A DNA stretch of 9,924 nucleotides from Actinomycetes bacterium. GTDB lineage: Bacteria > Actinomycetota > Acidimicrobiia > Acidimicrobiales > CADCSY01. The position numbers were made by a program, and so were the translations under genes. The notes beneath the pieces were generated by a model. That model was not told the DNA's origin. It searched no databases and saw nothing but the letters and a program-made list of their open reading frames with translations. The stretch is taken from contig JAODBP010000124.1 of the NCBI GenBank assembly GCA_025464025.1, forward strand, positions 1-9,924, written 5' to 3'. The stretch's first letter is position 1; each line of letters opens with the position of its first letter. This document shows, piece after piece, positions 1-5,915 of this stretch.

Positions 1-519
1 GGCGTCGACCTCACCGGCAAGCGCACCTACGAGTTCGTCCGGGCCGGTGTGGCCCACGCGCCCGAGGGTCGCTCGGTGTTCAGCTCGCTCAGCGTCGAGG
101 AGAACCTCACGCTCTCGTTCCGCCGCATCTTCGGCCGGCGCGGCGTGCGCTCACGGCTCGAGCTGGCCTTCGAGCTGTTCCCGGTGCTCGGGCGCCGCCG
201 CGGCCAGATCGCAGGCACGCTCTCCGGCGGCGAGCAGCGCATGCTCTCGATGGCCCGCGTCATGGTCGAGGTGCCCAAGGTCCTGATCGCCGACGAGCTC
301 TCGCTGGGCCTGGCGCCGATCATCGTCGACGAGCTCTACGAGAGCCTCCGGAAGCTGCGGGACGAGGGGACGTCGCTGCTCATCGTCGAGCAGCAGGTCG
401 GCCACGCCCTCCGGCTCTGCGACCGGGTCGCCGTCCTCGACCACGGCACCGTCTCGTGGACCGGCTCGGCGGCCGACGCCGTCGACGTCGTCAGCCAGGC
501 CTTCGACCCGGCCCACTGA
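1..519 (+). CDS. livF: Branched-chain amino acid-type ABC transporter ATP-binding protein, LivF-like, 3' part
   Basis: The reading frame is open from base 1 to the TGA at 517-519, so the 5' end, including Walker A, lies outside the window; 172 residues are visible. Seen directly: the LivF-type stretch AHAPEGRSVF followed by SVEENL, the ABC signature LSGGEQRM, a Walker B region VLIADELSLGLAP, and IVEQQ, where Gln stands at the usual H-loop histidine. In this family LivF is one of two cytoplasmic ATPases driving a LivH/LivM permease that takes substrate from a lipid-anchored binding protein. In actinobacterial catabolic regions LIV-type systems often import other carboxylates or hydrophobic acids, so the substrate is unknown. 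The DELS form in place of DEPS I regard as a common actinobacterial variant rather than a defect. Any partner permease genes would lie upstream, outside the window. Confidence 0.9.
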   Translation, partial: GVDLTGKRTYEFVRAGVAHAPEGRSVFSSLSVEENLTLSFRRIFGRRGVRSRLELAFELFPVLGRRRGQIAGTLSGGEQRMLSMARVMVEVPKVLIADELSLGLAPIIVDELYESLRKLRDEGTSLLIVEQQVGHALRLCDRVAVLDHGTVSWTGSAADAVDVVSQAFDPAH

Positions 520-542
520 GCGCCCTCAACGCAAGGACGGGG

Positions 543-610
543 GCGCCTGCGGCGCGGACCGAGATGGCTTCGCGTGCGGCGGCCGGAGGCCGCGAGATCG
601 AGCCTTCGGC
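543..610. repeat. Cluster of short perfect hairpins in the convergent intergenic gap
   Basis: Three small inverted repeats lie in series: GCGCC-TGC-GGCGC (543-555), GCGGCC-GGA-GGCCGC (579-593) and GCC-TTC-GGC (602-610). They sit just after the livF-like stop and lead into the longer inverted repeat at 615-708. No coding frame here resembles a protein. The arrangement could be a terminator region for the two converging transcripts, or part of a dispersed intergenic repeat. There is no T-run of the classical intrinsic terminator type. Confidence 0.55.
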
Positions 611-614
611 CGCC

Positions 615-708
615 TGACCCAGTTGCGGCCCCGGCCGCCGTCCGCACGGTGTTCTCGGGGCTCCGACCTGGTCCGGATCGACGGCGGCTTCGGGGCCGAA
701 CTGGGCCA
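615..708. terminator. Long imperfect inverted repeat between convergent genes; candidate bidirectional terminator or palindromic repeat
   Basis: The left arm (615-642) begins TGACCCAGTT and runs through CGGCCCCG and GCCGCCGTC. The right arm (680-708) is its near-exact reverse complement, reading TGGCCCAGTT, CGGCCCCG, AA, GCCGCCGTC. About 26 positions pair; there is one mismatch, a one-base bulge on one side and a two-base bulge on the other, with a loop of about 37 nt. It lies between the livF-like gene and the oppositely oriented SDR gene, where a two-way terminator is expected. No U-tract follows either arm. A mobile or REP-like palindromic element would look the same in a single copy. Confidence 0.5.
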
Positions 709-734
709 GCCGTCCTCTCGGCACTGTTCCTTTC

Positions 735-1481
735 TCAGCCCGCCGGGCGGGGCGCGACGGTGACCGACGGGATGCGGGCGCTGGCGCCGAGCCGGAGCAC
801 GGTGTCGACGACCTGGACCAGCTCGCCCACGTCCATGAGGGTCCCGGCGATGTACTTGCGGGCGAACCACTCCGTGCCGAACCGGCCGGCGAGGTCGGGG
901 TCCCAGCCGTTGGCGAACTCGGTCATCGAGTCGCCCTCGCCGCCGGCGCAGTCGCCGACGATCACGCGGGTGAACCCGACGCCGGCGTGCTCGGCGTTCC
1001 ACGCCTCGACGAGCTTGTCGAGGGCGGCCTTGCTCACGGCGTAGGCGCCGAGGCCGGGCCAGGGTGCCGTCTGGGACGCGCTCACCGACGAGAGGTAGAC
1101 GGCGGCGCCGCTGGAGGCCTGGAGGTGGGGCAGGGCGGCGGCGGTGGTGAGCGACGCCCCGATGACGTTGGTGTCGAACGTGGCCCGCCAGGTCTCGAGG
1201 TCGACGTCCTCGATCGGGCCCAGCGGGCCGATGCCCGGCGTGTACACCAGGGCGTCGATGCCGCCGAGGCTGGCGGCCGCCTCGGCGATGGCCGACGTCA
1301 CCGACGCCGGGTCGGTGACGTCGCAGGCGATGGTGATCGAGCCCGGGCCGGCCTCCTTGGCCGCGTCGGTCAGCTTGTCGACCCGGCGGGCGAGGAGCGC
1401 GACCTGGGCGCCCCGCTGGGCCAGGCCGACGCCGATGCAGCGGCCGAGGCCGCTCGAGGCACCGACCACCACCGCCCTCAT
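735..1481 (-). CDS. Atypical short-chain dehydrogenase/reductase (SDR), 248 aa
   Basis: A Rossmann-fold NAD(P)-dependent oxidoreductase. Seen: the N-terminal nucleotide-binding motif GASSGLG (residues 7-13), Arg residues after strand 2 (ARR, 31-33) that suggest NADP(H), Asn105, and the catalytic set Ser134, Tyr147, Lys151 (YAVSK). The usual NNAG motif is replaced by YTPG (80-83), and the stretch after the active site reads VGDCAGGEG instead of the common PG motif, so this is a divergent SDR. I chose ATG 1481 because GASSGLG then falls at the normal distance from the N terminus; the frame stays open upstream only into the P450 gene. That ATG overlaps the P450 stop (ATGA, 1478-1481), which indicates translational coupling in a P450-SDR operon. 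A natural but unproved role is oxidation of the alcohol made by the P450, or reduction of a related ketone. Confidence 0.87.
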   Translation of the reverse strand: MRAVVVGASSGLGRCIGVGLAQRGAQVALLARRVDKLTDAAKEAGPGSITIACDVTDPASVTSAIAEAAASLGGIDALVYTPGIGPLGPIEDVDLETWRATFDTNVIGASLTTAAALPHLQASSGAAVYLSSVSASQTAPWPGLGAYAVSKAALDKLVEAWNAEHAGVGFTRVIVGDCAGGEGDSMTEFANGWDPDLAGRFGTEWFARKYIAGTLMDVGELVQVVDTVLRLGASARIPSVTVAPRPAG

Positions 1482-2677
1482 GAGGTCACCACCGGGAGGT
1501 GCTCCCAGCCGCGGACGGTCGAGGTGCGGGCCTGGACGGCGCCGTCCCAGTCGACGTCCCACGTCGGGAAGCGCTTGAGCACCTCCTCGAGCGCCACCCG
1601 GCCCTCCATGCGAGCCAGCGCGGCACCGAGGCAGAAGTGGATGCCGTAGCCGAACGAGAGGTGGTGGTCGATCTTCCGGTGGATGTCGAACGACTCGCCG
1701 TCGGCGAACTTCCGCTCGTCGCGGTTGGCCGAGCCGTTGAGCAGGACCAGGGCGCTCCCGGCCGGGACGACCTGCCCGTGGTGCTCGACGTCCTCCAGCA
1801 CGTACCGCGAGTTCACCGGTGACGGGGCCTCGTAGCGCAGCAGCTCCTCGATGGCGCCCCGCATCAGGGACGGGTCGGCGGCCAGCTCGGCTCGCTGGTC
1901 GGGGTGCTCGGCGAGCACCTTGCCGGCCCAGCCGATGAGCTTGGTGGTGGTCTCGTTCCCGGCGGCGGCGAGCAGGTTCACGTAGTTGAGGACCTCCTCC
2001 CGGGTGAGCGTGCGGCGCTCACCGTCGAGGTCGTCGTACTCGGCGTTGAGCAGCTCGGTCATCAGGTCGTCGGACGGGTTCTCCGCCCGCCACTCGATGT
2101 AGTCGGCGAAGGCGCTGGCCTGGAGGTCGGAGTACGCGTTGCTGACGTCCGGCATCTCGCCGTCGGCCAGGCGGAGGCCCTCGTCGATCTGGTGGCGGAT
2201 GGCCAGCTGGTCCTGCTCCGGGATGCCGAGGAGCATGCCGATCGTCTTCATCGGGATCGGGGCGCCGACGTCGTCGATGAAGTCGAAGCCGCCGGACCCG
2301 ACGAGCGGGTCGAGGCTGCGGGCGCAGAACTCGCGCACCTGCGGCTCGATGGCCGCCATCTTCTTCGGCGTGAACACCCGGGAGAGGAGCCCGCGGTGCA
2401 GCGTGTGGCCCATCGGGTCCTCGAAGATGATCGAGCCCGGCGGGATGTCCATGTCGGCCTTGATCAGCTCGAGGACGGTGCCCCTCGCCGAGCTGTAGCG
2501 CCTCCAGTCGACCCACGCCTTCTCGACGTCGTCGAACCGGCTGAGGGCGTAGAAGTCGTACTTCTCGTTGTAGTAGAGCGGCCGCTCGTCCCGCAGCCGC
2601 TTCCAGATCGGGTACGGATCGGTGTCGATCTCGAAGTCGTACGGGTCGTAGTACAGCTCGGACGCCGTCGCGGTCAT
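1478..2677 (-). CDS. Cytochrome P450 monooxygenase, 399 aa
   Basis: A soluble bacterial P450 of normal length (about 400 aa) with no membrane segment. Seen: HTLHRGLLS near residues 91-99, where the C-helix heme-propionate contacts lie; the I-helix oxygen-activation motif AAGNETTT (238-245); the ExxR motif E278-LL-R281; and the heme loop FGYGIHFCLG (342-351) with Cys349 as the axial ligand. Bacterial P450s of this class hydroxylate or epoxidise small hydrophobic compounds, with electrons from a ferredoxin and its reductase; neither partner is encoded in this window. ATG 2677 is preceded by a GAGGGGGA-type ribosome site. The gene is divergent from a GntR-type regulator and overlaps the SDR by 4 nt. 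I cannot assign a CYP subfamily or a substrate from sequence alone. Confidence 0.95.
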   Translation of the reverse strand: MTATASELYYDPYDFEIDTDPYPIWKRLRDERPLYYNEKYDFYALSRFDDVEKAWVDWRRYSSARGTVLELIKADMDIPPGSIIFEDPMGHTLHRGLLSRVFTPKKMAAIEPQVREFCARSLDPLVGSGGFDFIDDVGAPIPMKTIGMLLGIPEQDQLAIRHQIDEGLRLADGEMPDVSNAYSDLQASAFADYIEWRAENPSDDLMTELLNAEYDDLDGERRTLTREEVLNYVNLLAAAGNETTTKLIGWAGKVLAEHPDQRAELAADPSLMRGAIEELLRYEAPSPVNSRYVLEDVEHHGQVVPAGSALVLLNGSANRDERKFADGESFDIHRKIDHHLSFGYGIHFCLGAALARMEGRVALEEVLKRFPTWDVDWDGAVQARTSTVRGWEHLPVVTS

Positions 2678-2694
2678 CGCTCCCCCTCGGTTTT

Positions 2695-2732
2695 GCCCTG
2701 CGTTGAAATAGTTAGCGGTTTCGGCGCAGGGC
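2695..2732. promoter_or_regulatory. Symmetric dyad in the divergent control region; candidate operator
   Basis: GCCCTGCG (2695-2702) and CGCAGGGC (2725-2732) form a perfect 8-bp inverted repeat. Inside it GAAA (2705-2708) and TTTC (2719-2722) mirror each other about the same centre (2713.5). The outer arm centres are exactly 30 bp apart, about three helical turns. One arm abuts the predicted P450 -35 box, the other covers its start site, and the right arm also lies at the -35 position of the regulator's predicted promoter. It is therefore well placed for a regulator, plausibly the adjacent GntR protein, to control both directions. Binding is inferred. Confidence 0.45.
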
Positions 2733-2736
2733 GCAA
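2708..2736 (-). promoter_or_regulatory. Candidate promoter for the P450-SDR operon
   Basis: On the minus strand TTGCGC (2736-2731) and AACTAT (2713-2708) are separated by 17 nt, placing transcription start near 2701 and giving a leader of about 24 nt before ATG 2677. The -10 box is a weak match (TAACTA, shifted by one base, is an alternative), so this is a moderate call supported by its position in the divergent gap. Confidence 0.4.
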
Positions 2737-2747
2737 GGCCCTCTCCG

Positions 2748-2753
2748 TATGCT
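2748..2753 (+). promoter_or_regulatory. -10 element (TATGCT) for the GntR-type regulator, leaderless geometry
   Basis: TATGCT is followed by 7 nt and then GTG at 2761. This fits the TANNNT-N7-start pattern of actinobacterial leaderless genes, in which transcription begins at the first base of the start codon. The same CGTATGCT octamer serves as the -10 region at 6711-6718 in this window. No good -35 match is present 17 nt upstream (CGCAGG). Confidence 0.5.
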
Positions 2754-2760
2754 CCGGTCC

Positions 2761-3495
2761 GTGAAGGCCTCGATCGCCGTCGCCGCCGAGCTCCGGTCGC
2801 GCATCGCTCGCGGCGTGCTGGCCGCCGACGCGCCGCTCCCGGTGGAGGACGACCTCGCCGTCGAGCTCGGGTGCTCGAAGCCCGTCGTGCGCGAGGCGCT
2901 CCGGATCCTGGAGACCGAGGGCCTCGTCGAGGTCCGCCGCGGCGTCGGCGGCGGGGCGCGCGTCCGGCACCCGTCGATCTACGACGCGGCCAAGACGATG
3001 GGCGTCTACCTCCAGATCGGCGACGTGGCCGTGCTCGACGTGTGGACGGCGCGCGACCGGATCATCGCCGCCGCCGTCGAGCGGCTCGCCGGCGGTGGGG
3101 TCGATCTCGCGCCCCTCGTCGCCGCGGTCGACGCCCTCGCCGCCAACGTCGGCGACATGCCGGCGTTCAACGCCAACATGCTCGACGTGGGTGAGATCGC
3201 CGTGCACGCCGCCGGCAACGCCACCGAGCACGCCCTCGTAGCCGCCCTCCGCCACATCGTCGCGGCCGAGGTCACGGTGGCGGCGGCCCGGGTCGAGGAC
3301 CCGGTGGGGCTGGGCTACGCCACCCGCGAGGAGGCGGCGATCGCCGAGGCCTGGCGGCGCACCGTGGGACACGTCCGCGGCGGCCGTCCCCGGGCCGCCC
3401 GGCAGGCGTACGAGCGCCAGGCCGACGCGCTGCGGGCCCTGGTGGGCGCGTCGATGGCCGGTGCGACCGTGGGAGACGCTGCCGTCCTCCTCTGA
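2761..3495 (+). CDS. GntR-family transcriptional regulator, FadR/FCD type
   Basis: A cytoplasmic DNA-binding regulator of 244 aa from GTG 2761 (248 aa if ATG 2749 is used). Seen: an N-terminal winged helix-turn-helix with the family pattern LPVEDDLAVELGCSKPVVR, then EALRILETEGLVEVRRG, followed by a mostly helical C-terminal half typical of the FCD ligand-binding domain and ending AAGN before a further helix. Where FCD proteins usually carry a D-x3-H metal-site pair ahead of AAGN, this protein reads LDVGEIAVHAAGN, so the metal site looks degenerate. I prefer GTG 2761 because ATG 2749 is itself inside the TATGCT -10 box and no ribosome site precedes either codon. FadR-type proteins usually repress nearby catabolic genes until an acid or acyl-CoA binds. 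Likely targets are the divergent P450 operon, itself, and possibly the downstream LLM operon. Confidence 0.85.
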   Translation: MKASIAVAAELRSRIARGVLAADAPLPVEDDLAVELGCSKPVVREALRILETEGLVEVRRGVGGGARVRHPSIYDAAKTMGVYLQIGDVAVLDVWTARDRIIAAAVERLAGGGVDLAPLVAAVDALAANVGDMPAFNANMLDVGEIAVHAAGNATEHALVAALRHIVAAEVTVAAARVEDPVGLGYATREEAAIAEAWRRTVGHVRGGRPRAARQAYERQADALRALVGASMAGATVGDAAVLL

Positions 3496-3532
3496 TCGGG
3501 ACATGACCCTCCCCCCGAGTTGAGATGACCAT

Positions 3533-3538
3533 TACAGT
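3533..3538 (+). promoter_or_regulatory. Possible -10 element for the LLM-MDR-VOC-SDR operon
   Basis: TACAGT in the 85-nt gap between the regulator and the LLM gene has the TANNNT form and would give a leader of about 35 nt. No convincing -35 box lies 16-18 nt upstream. ATGACC occurs twice (3503-3508 and 3525-3530), 22 bp apart, on about the same helix face, which could reflect activator binding. Readthrough from the regulator gene is also possible, as no terminator is visible between them. Confidence 0.25.
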
Positions 3539-3580
3539 AGGGGAAGAGGACCGTTCTCGCCTACCGGAAGGATCCCTCGG

Positions 3581-4537
3581 ATGCGCCTCGGTTTGATGAT
3601 CGGCCCGGAGCGGGGTCGGTACTCGTCGAAGCTCGACCGGCTGCGCGCCGACGCCCGGTGGGCCGAGGAGGCCGGGATGGCGACGATCTGGATCCCGCAG
3701 ATCCCCGACGAGCTCGACGCCCTCACCGCCGCCGCCCTCGTCGGCGTGGAGACGACGACGATCGAGATCGGCACCGCCGTCGTCCCGGTGCAGCCGCGGC
3801 ACCCGATCGCCCTGGCCCAGCAGGCCCTGTCGACGCAGGCGGCGTGCGGCGGCCGGCTGGCCCTCGGCCTCGGCGTGTCGCACCACTGGATCATCGACGA
3901 GATGCTCGGGCTGCCCTACGAGCGCCCGGTGGCCACCATGCGGGCCCACCTCGACGTGCTCGACCAGGCGCTCGCCGGCCCGGGCCCGGTCGACGTCGAG
4001 AACGAGCTGTTCCGGGTGCACAACCCGCTCGACATCACCGACCTCGCGCCGACGCCGGTGCTCATCGCCGCCCTCGGGCCCAACATGCTCCGGCTCTGCG
4101 GCGAGCGCACCGACGGCACCATCCTCTGGATGGCCGACGAGAAGGCGATCGGCTCGCACGTCGTGCCCAACCTGGCCAAGGCGGCCGAGGGGGCCGGCCG
4201 GCCGATGCCGCGCGTGGTCGCCGGCATCCCGGTGTGCCTGTGTGGCGACGACGAGGTCGACGTGGCCGTGGCCCGGACCAACCGGATCCTGTCCGAGGCC
4301 GAGGTCTCGCCCAACTACCAGGCCCTGCTCGACCGGGGTGAGGCCCGCCAGGTGGGCGACCTCCTCGCCGCCGGCAGCGAGTCGACGATCGAGAAGCGGT
4401 TGCGGGCCTTCGCCGACGCCGGGGTCACCGACCTCTCCTTCCGCGTGGTGCCGATCGGGGAGGGCCGCGACGAGCTGCTCGCCTCGATGCGCCGCACGCG
4501 CGCCTACCTGGCGTCGTTCGCCGGGTCGCTCTCGTGA
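3581..4537 (+). CDS. LLM-class (luciferase-like) oxidoreductase, probably F420-dependent
   Basis: A 318-aa TIM-barrel protein of the luciferase-like monooxygenase superfamily, normal in length for the F420-dependent branch. Seen: a strand-1 start MRLGLMIGPE, the segment TAVVPVQPRHPIALAQQA (65-82) that forms part of the flavin/deazaflavin pocket, GGRLALGLGVSHH (90-102), and the family-typical ALGPNMLRLCGERTDG (164-179). These enzymes transfer hydride between coenzyme F420 and alcohols, aldehydes, imines or enoyl groups; FMN cannot be ruled out as cofactor. Start ATG 3581 has GGAAGGA (3566-3572) 8 nt upstream. The gene opens a four-gene operon: its TGA overlaps the GTG of the next gene (GTGA, 4534-4537). 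Its substrate is unknown, but co-translation with an alcohol dehydrogenase and an SDR suggests successive redox steps on one compound. Confidence 0.88.
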   Translation: MRLGLMIGPERGRYSSKLDRLRADARWAEEAGMATIWIPQIPDELDALTAAALVGVETTTIEIGTAVVPVQPRHPIALAQQALSTQAACGGRLALGLGVSHHWIIDEMLGLPYERPVATMRAHLDVLDQALAGPGPVDVENELFRVHNPLDITDLAPTPVLIAALGPNMLRLCGERTDGTILWMADEKAIGSHVVPNLAKAAEGAGRPMPRVVAGIPVCLCGDDEVDVAVARTNRILSEAEVSPNYQALLDRGEARQVGDLLAAGSESTIEKRLRAFADAGVTDLSFRVVPIGEGRDELLASMRRTRAYLASFAGSLS

Positions 4538-5469
4538 GGGCGGTGCGTGGGCTCGGCGGGCAGCCGGTCGTCATCGACGTCGACGAGCCGCCGGGGGAGG
4601 GTGAGCTGCTCTCCATGCGAGCGGTGGGGATCTGCGGCTCCGACCTCAGCTACCTGCGGTTCGGCGCCGAGCGCATCGTCGGCCACGAGCTCGTCGGCGT
4701 CCGCGCCGACGGGACGGCGGTGGCGGTCGAGGGGCTCTACGGCTGCGGGACCTGCCCGCACTGCCTCGACGGCCAGTACAACCTGTGCGGCGAGGCCACC
4801 AAGCACGCCCTCGGCATGTTCGAGGACGGGGGCATGGTCGAGCAGTTCCGGGCGCCGGCGGTGCGCCTCGTCGAGCTGCCCGCCGGGCTCGACGTGGCCG
4901 ACGGCTCGCTGGTCGAGCCGGCCGCGGTGTCGTGGCACGGCGTGCGGGTGGCGGGCACCGGCCCGGGCATGCGCGTCGCCGTGGTGGGCGGGGGTTCCGT
5001 CGGGCTTCTGGCGGTGGCCGCAGCCCAGGCCCAGGGCGCCGAGGAGGTCGGGCTCGATGCCCGCTACGACCACCAGCGGGAGGTCGGCGAGCGCTTCGGG
5101 GCCACCGAGCCGAGCGGCCTCTACGACGTGGTGATCGAGGCGGCCGGCTCGGCGAGCTCGCTGCAGCGGTCGGTCGAGCTGCTCGCCCCCGGCGGCACGA
5201 TCTCGATCCTCGGCGTGCACTTCGGCGGGCTCGACGTGCCCTACACCTCGCTGCTCAACAAGGAGGCCAGGCTCGTCGCCTCCATGGGCTACTGCGCCCA
5301 CGAGGGCGGCCGCGACATGCAGCAGGCGGCCGAGCTGCTGGCCGCCAGGCCGGAGGTCGCCGACGCGCTCGTCACCCACCGGTTCCCGCTCGAGGACGCG
5401 GTCGAGGCGTTCCGGGTCGCGGCCGACCGCAGCTCGGGTGCCATCAAGGTCGTGGTGGAGGTCGGCTGA
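4534..5469 (+). CDS. Zinc-dependent medium-chain alcohol dehydrogenase (MDR), compact 311-aa form
   Basis: A threonine-dehydrogenase/sorbitol-dehydrogenase-like MDR enzyme. Seen: CGSD with Cys34 and GHE (50-52) as catalytic zinc ligands, four structural-zinc cysteines in Cx2Cx2Cx7C spacing (Cys71, 74, 77, 85), an EPA motif (128-130), the Rossmann motif GGGSVG (152-157), and a C-terminal IKVVVEV strand. It probably oxidises a secondary alcohol, or reduces the ketone, with NAD(P). At 311 aa it is about 30-40 residues shorter than usual. Much of the loss lies between GHE and the cysteine cluster, where the VxxVGxxVxxxxVGDRV segment is reduced to LVGVRADGTAVAVEG. The GTG start overlaps the LLM stop (4534-4537), and the TGA shares one base with the next ATG, so the gene is translationally coupled on both sides. 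Confidence 0.88.
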   Translation: MRAVRGLGGQPVVIDVDEPPGEGELLSMRAVGICGSDLSYLRFGAERIVGHELVGVRADGTAVAVEGLYGCGTCPHCLDGQYNLCGEATKHALGMFEDGGMVEQFRAPAVRLVELPAGLDVADGSLVEPAAVSWHGVRVAGTGPGMRVAVVGGGSVGLLAVAAAQAQGAEEVGLDARYDHQREVGERFGATEPSGLYDVVIEAAGSASSLQRSVELLAPGGTISILGVHFGGLDVPYTSLLNKEARLVASMGYCAHEGGRDMQQAAELLAARPEVADALVTHRFPLEDAVEAFRVAADRSSGAIKVVVEVG

Positions 5470-5915
5470 TGCTCCTCGACCCTCGCGACCAGTTCCACGT
5501 CGGCATCGTCGTCGACGACTTCGAGGCGGCCCGCACGTTCCTCACCGAGACGAGCGGCTACGAGTGGGGCTCCGACGTCCAGCTCGAGTACACGACGCTC
5601 GTCCCCGGCGGGTCGGTCACCTACCAGCAGCGCCTCCAGTACTCGATCTCCGAGCCCCGGCTCGAGCTCGTCCAGGCCGTCGCCGGCACGCCCCTGCAGC
5701 CCAGCAGCTCGGGGTTGCACCACCTCGGCTACTGGTGCGGCGACGTCGCCGGCGCCACCGTCGAGCTGGCGACCAGGGGCTGGGCGTGGGAGTGCGGTGG
5801 CAACCTGCCCGACGGCTCGCCCGGCTGGGCCTACTGCTTCAACCCGGCCGGCATGCGGATCGAGCTGGTGGCCACGGCCATGCAGCCGGCGATGGAGGGT
5901 CTGTGGTGCCGATGA
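5469..5915 (+). CDS. VOC-fold (glyoxalase/bleomycin resistance/dioxygenase superfamily) protein
   Basis: A small protein of 148 aa with two beta-alpha-beta-beta-beta modules of the vicinal oxygen chelate fold. Seen: module 1 opens FHVGIVVDDFEAARTFL (9-25) and ends in LELV (65-68); module 2 opens GLHHLGYWCGD (82-92) and ends in RIELV (130-134). The likely metal ligands are His10, Glu66, His84 or His85, and Glu132, matching the His/Glu pattern of VOC metalloenzymes. The family includes glyoxalases, methylmalonyl-CoA epimerases, isomerases and ring-cleaving dioxygenases, so the reaction cannot be named. ATG 5469 shares its A with the TGA of the MDR gene (TGATG), and the TGA overlaps the next ATG (ATGA, 5912-5915). 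That placement between two dehydrogenases suggests it acts on the same intermediate, perhaps as an epimerase or isomerase. Confidence 0.82.
   Translation: MLLDPRDQFHVGIVVDDFEAARTFLTETSGYEWGSDVQLEYTTLVPGGSVTYQQRLQYSISEPRLELVQAVAGTPLQPSSSGLHHLGYWCGDVAGATVELATRGWAWECGGNLPDGSPGWAYCFNPAGMRIELVATAMQPAMEGLWCR

Noticed and set aside
1904..2764. Plus-strand open frame opposite the P450 gene
   Set aside because: Low-complexity Val/Glu/Leu-rich antisense shadow; the P450 motifs on the other strand are unambiguous.
2674..3504. Minus-strand open frame opposite the GntR regulator
   Set aside because: His/Gly/Arg-rich shadow composition; the plus-strand winged-helix protein explains the region.
4785..5468. 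Upstream extension of the VOC frame through the MDR gene
   Set aside because: The extension is Arg/Gly-rich noise in the wrong frame of the MDR gene; VOC homology begins right after ATG 5469.
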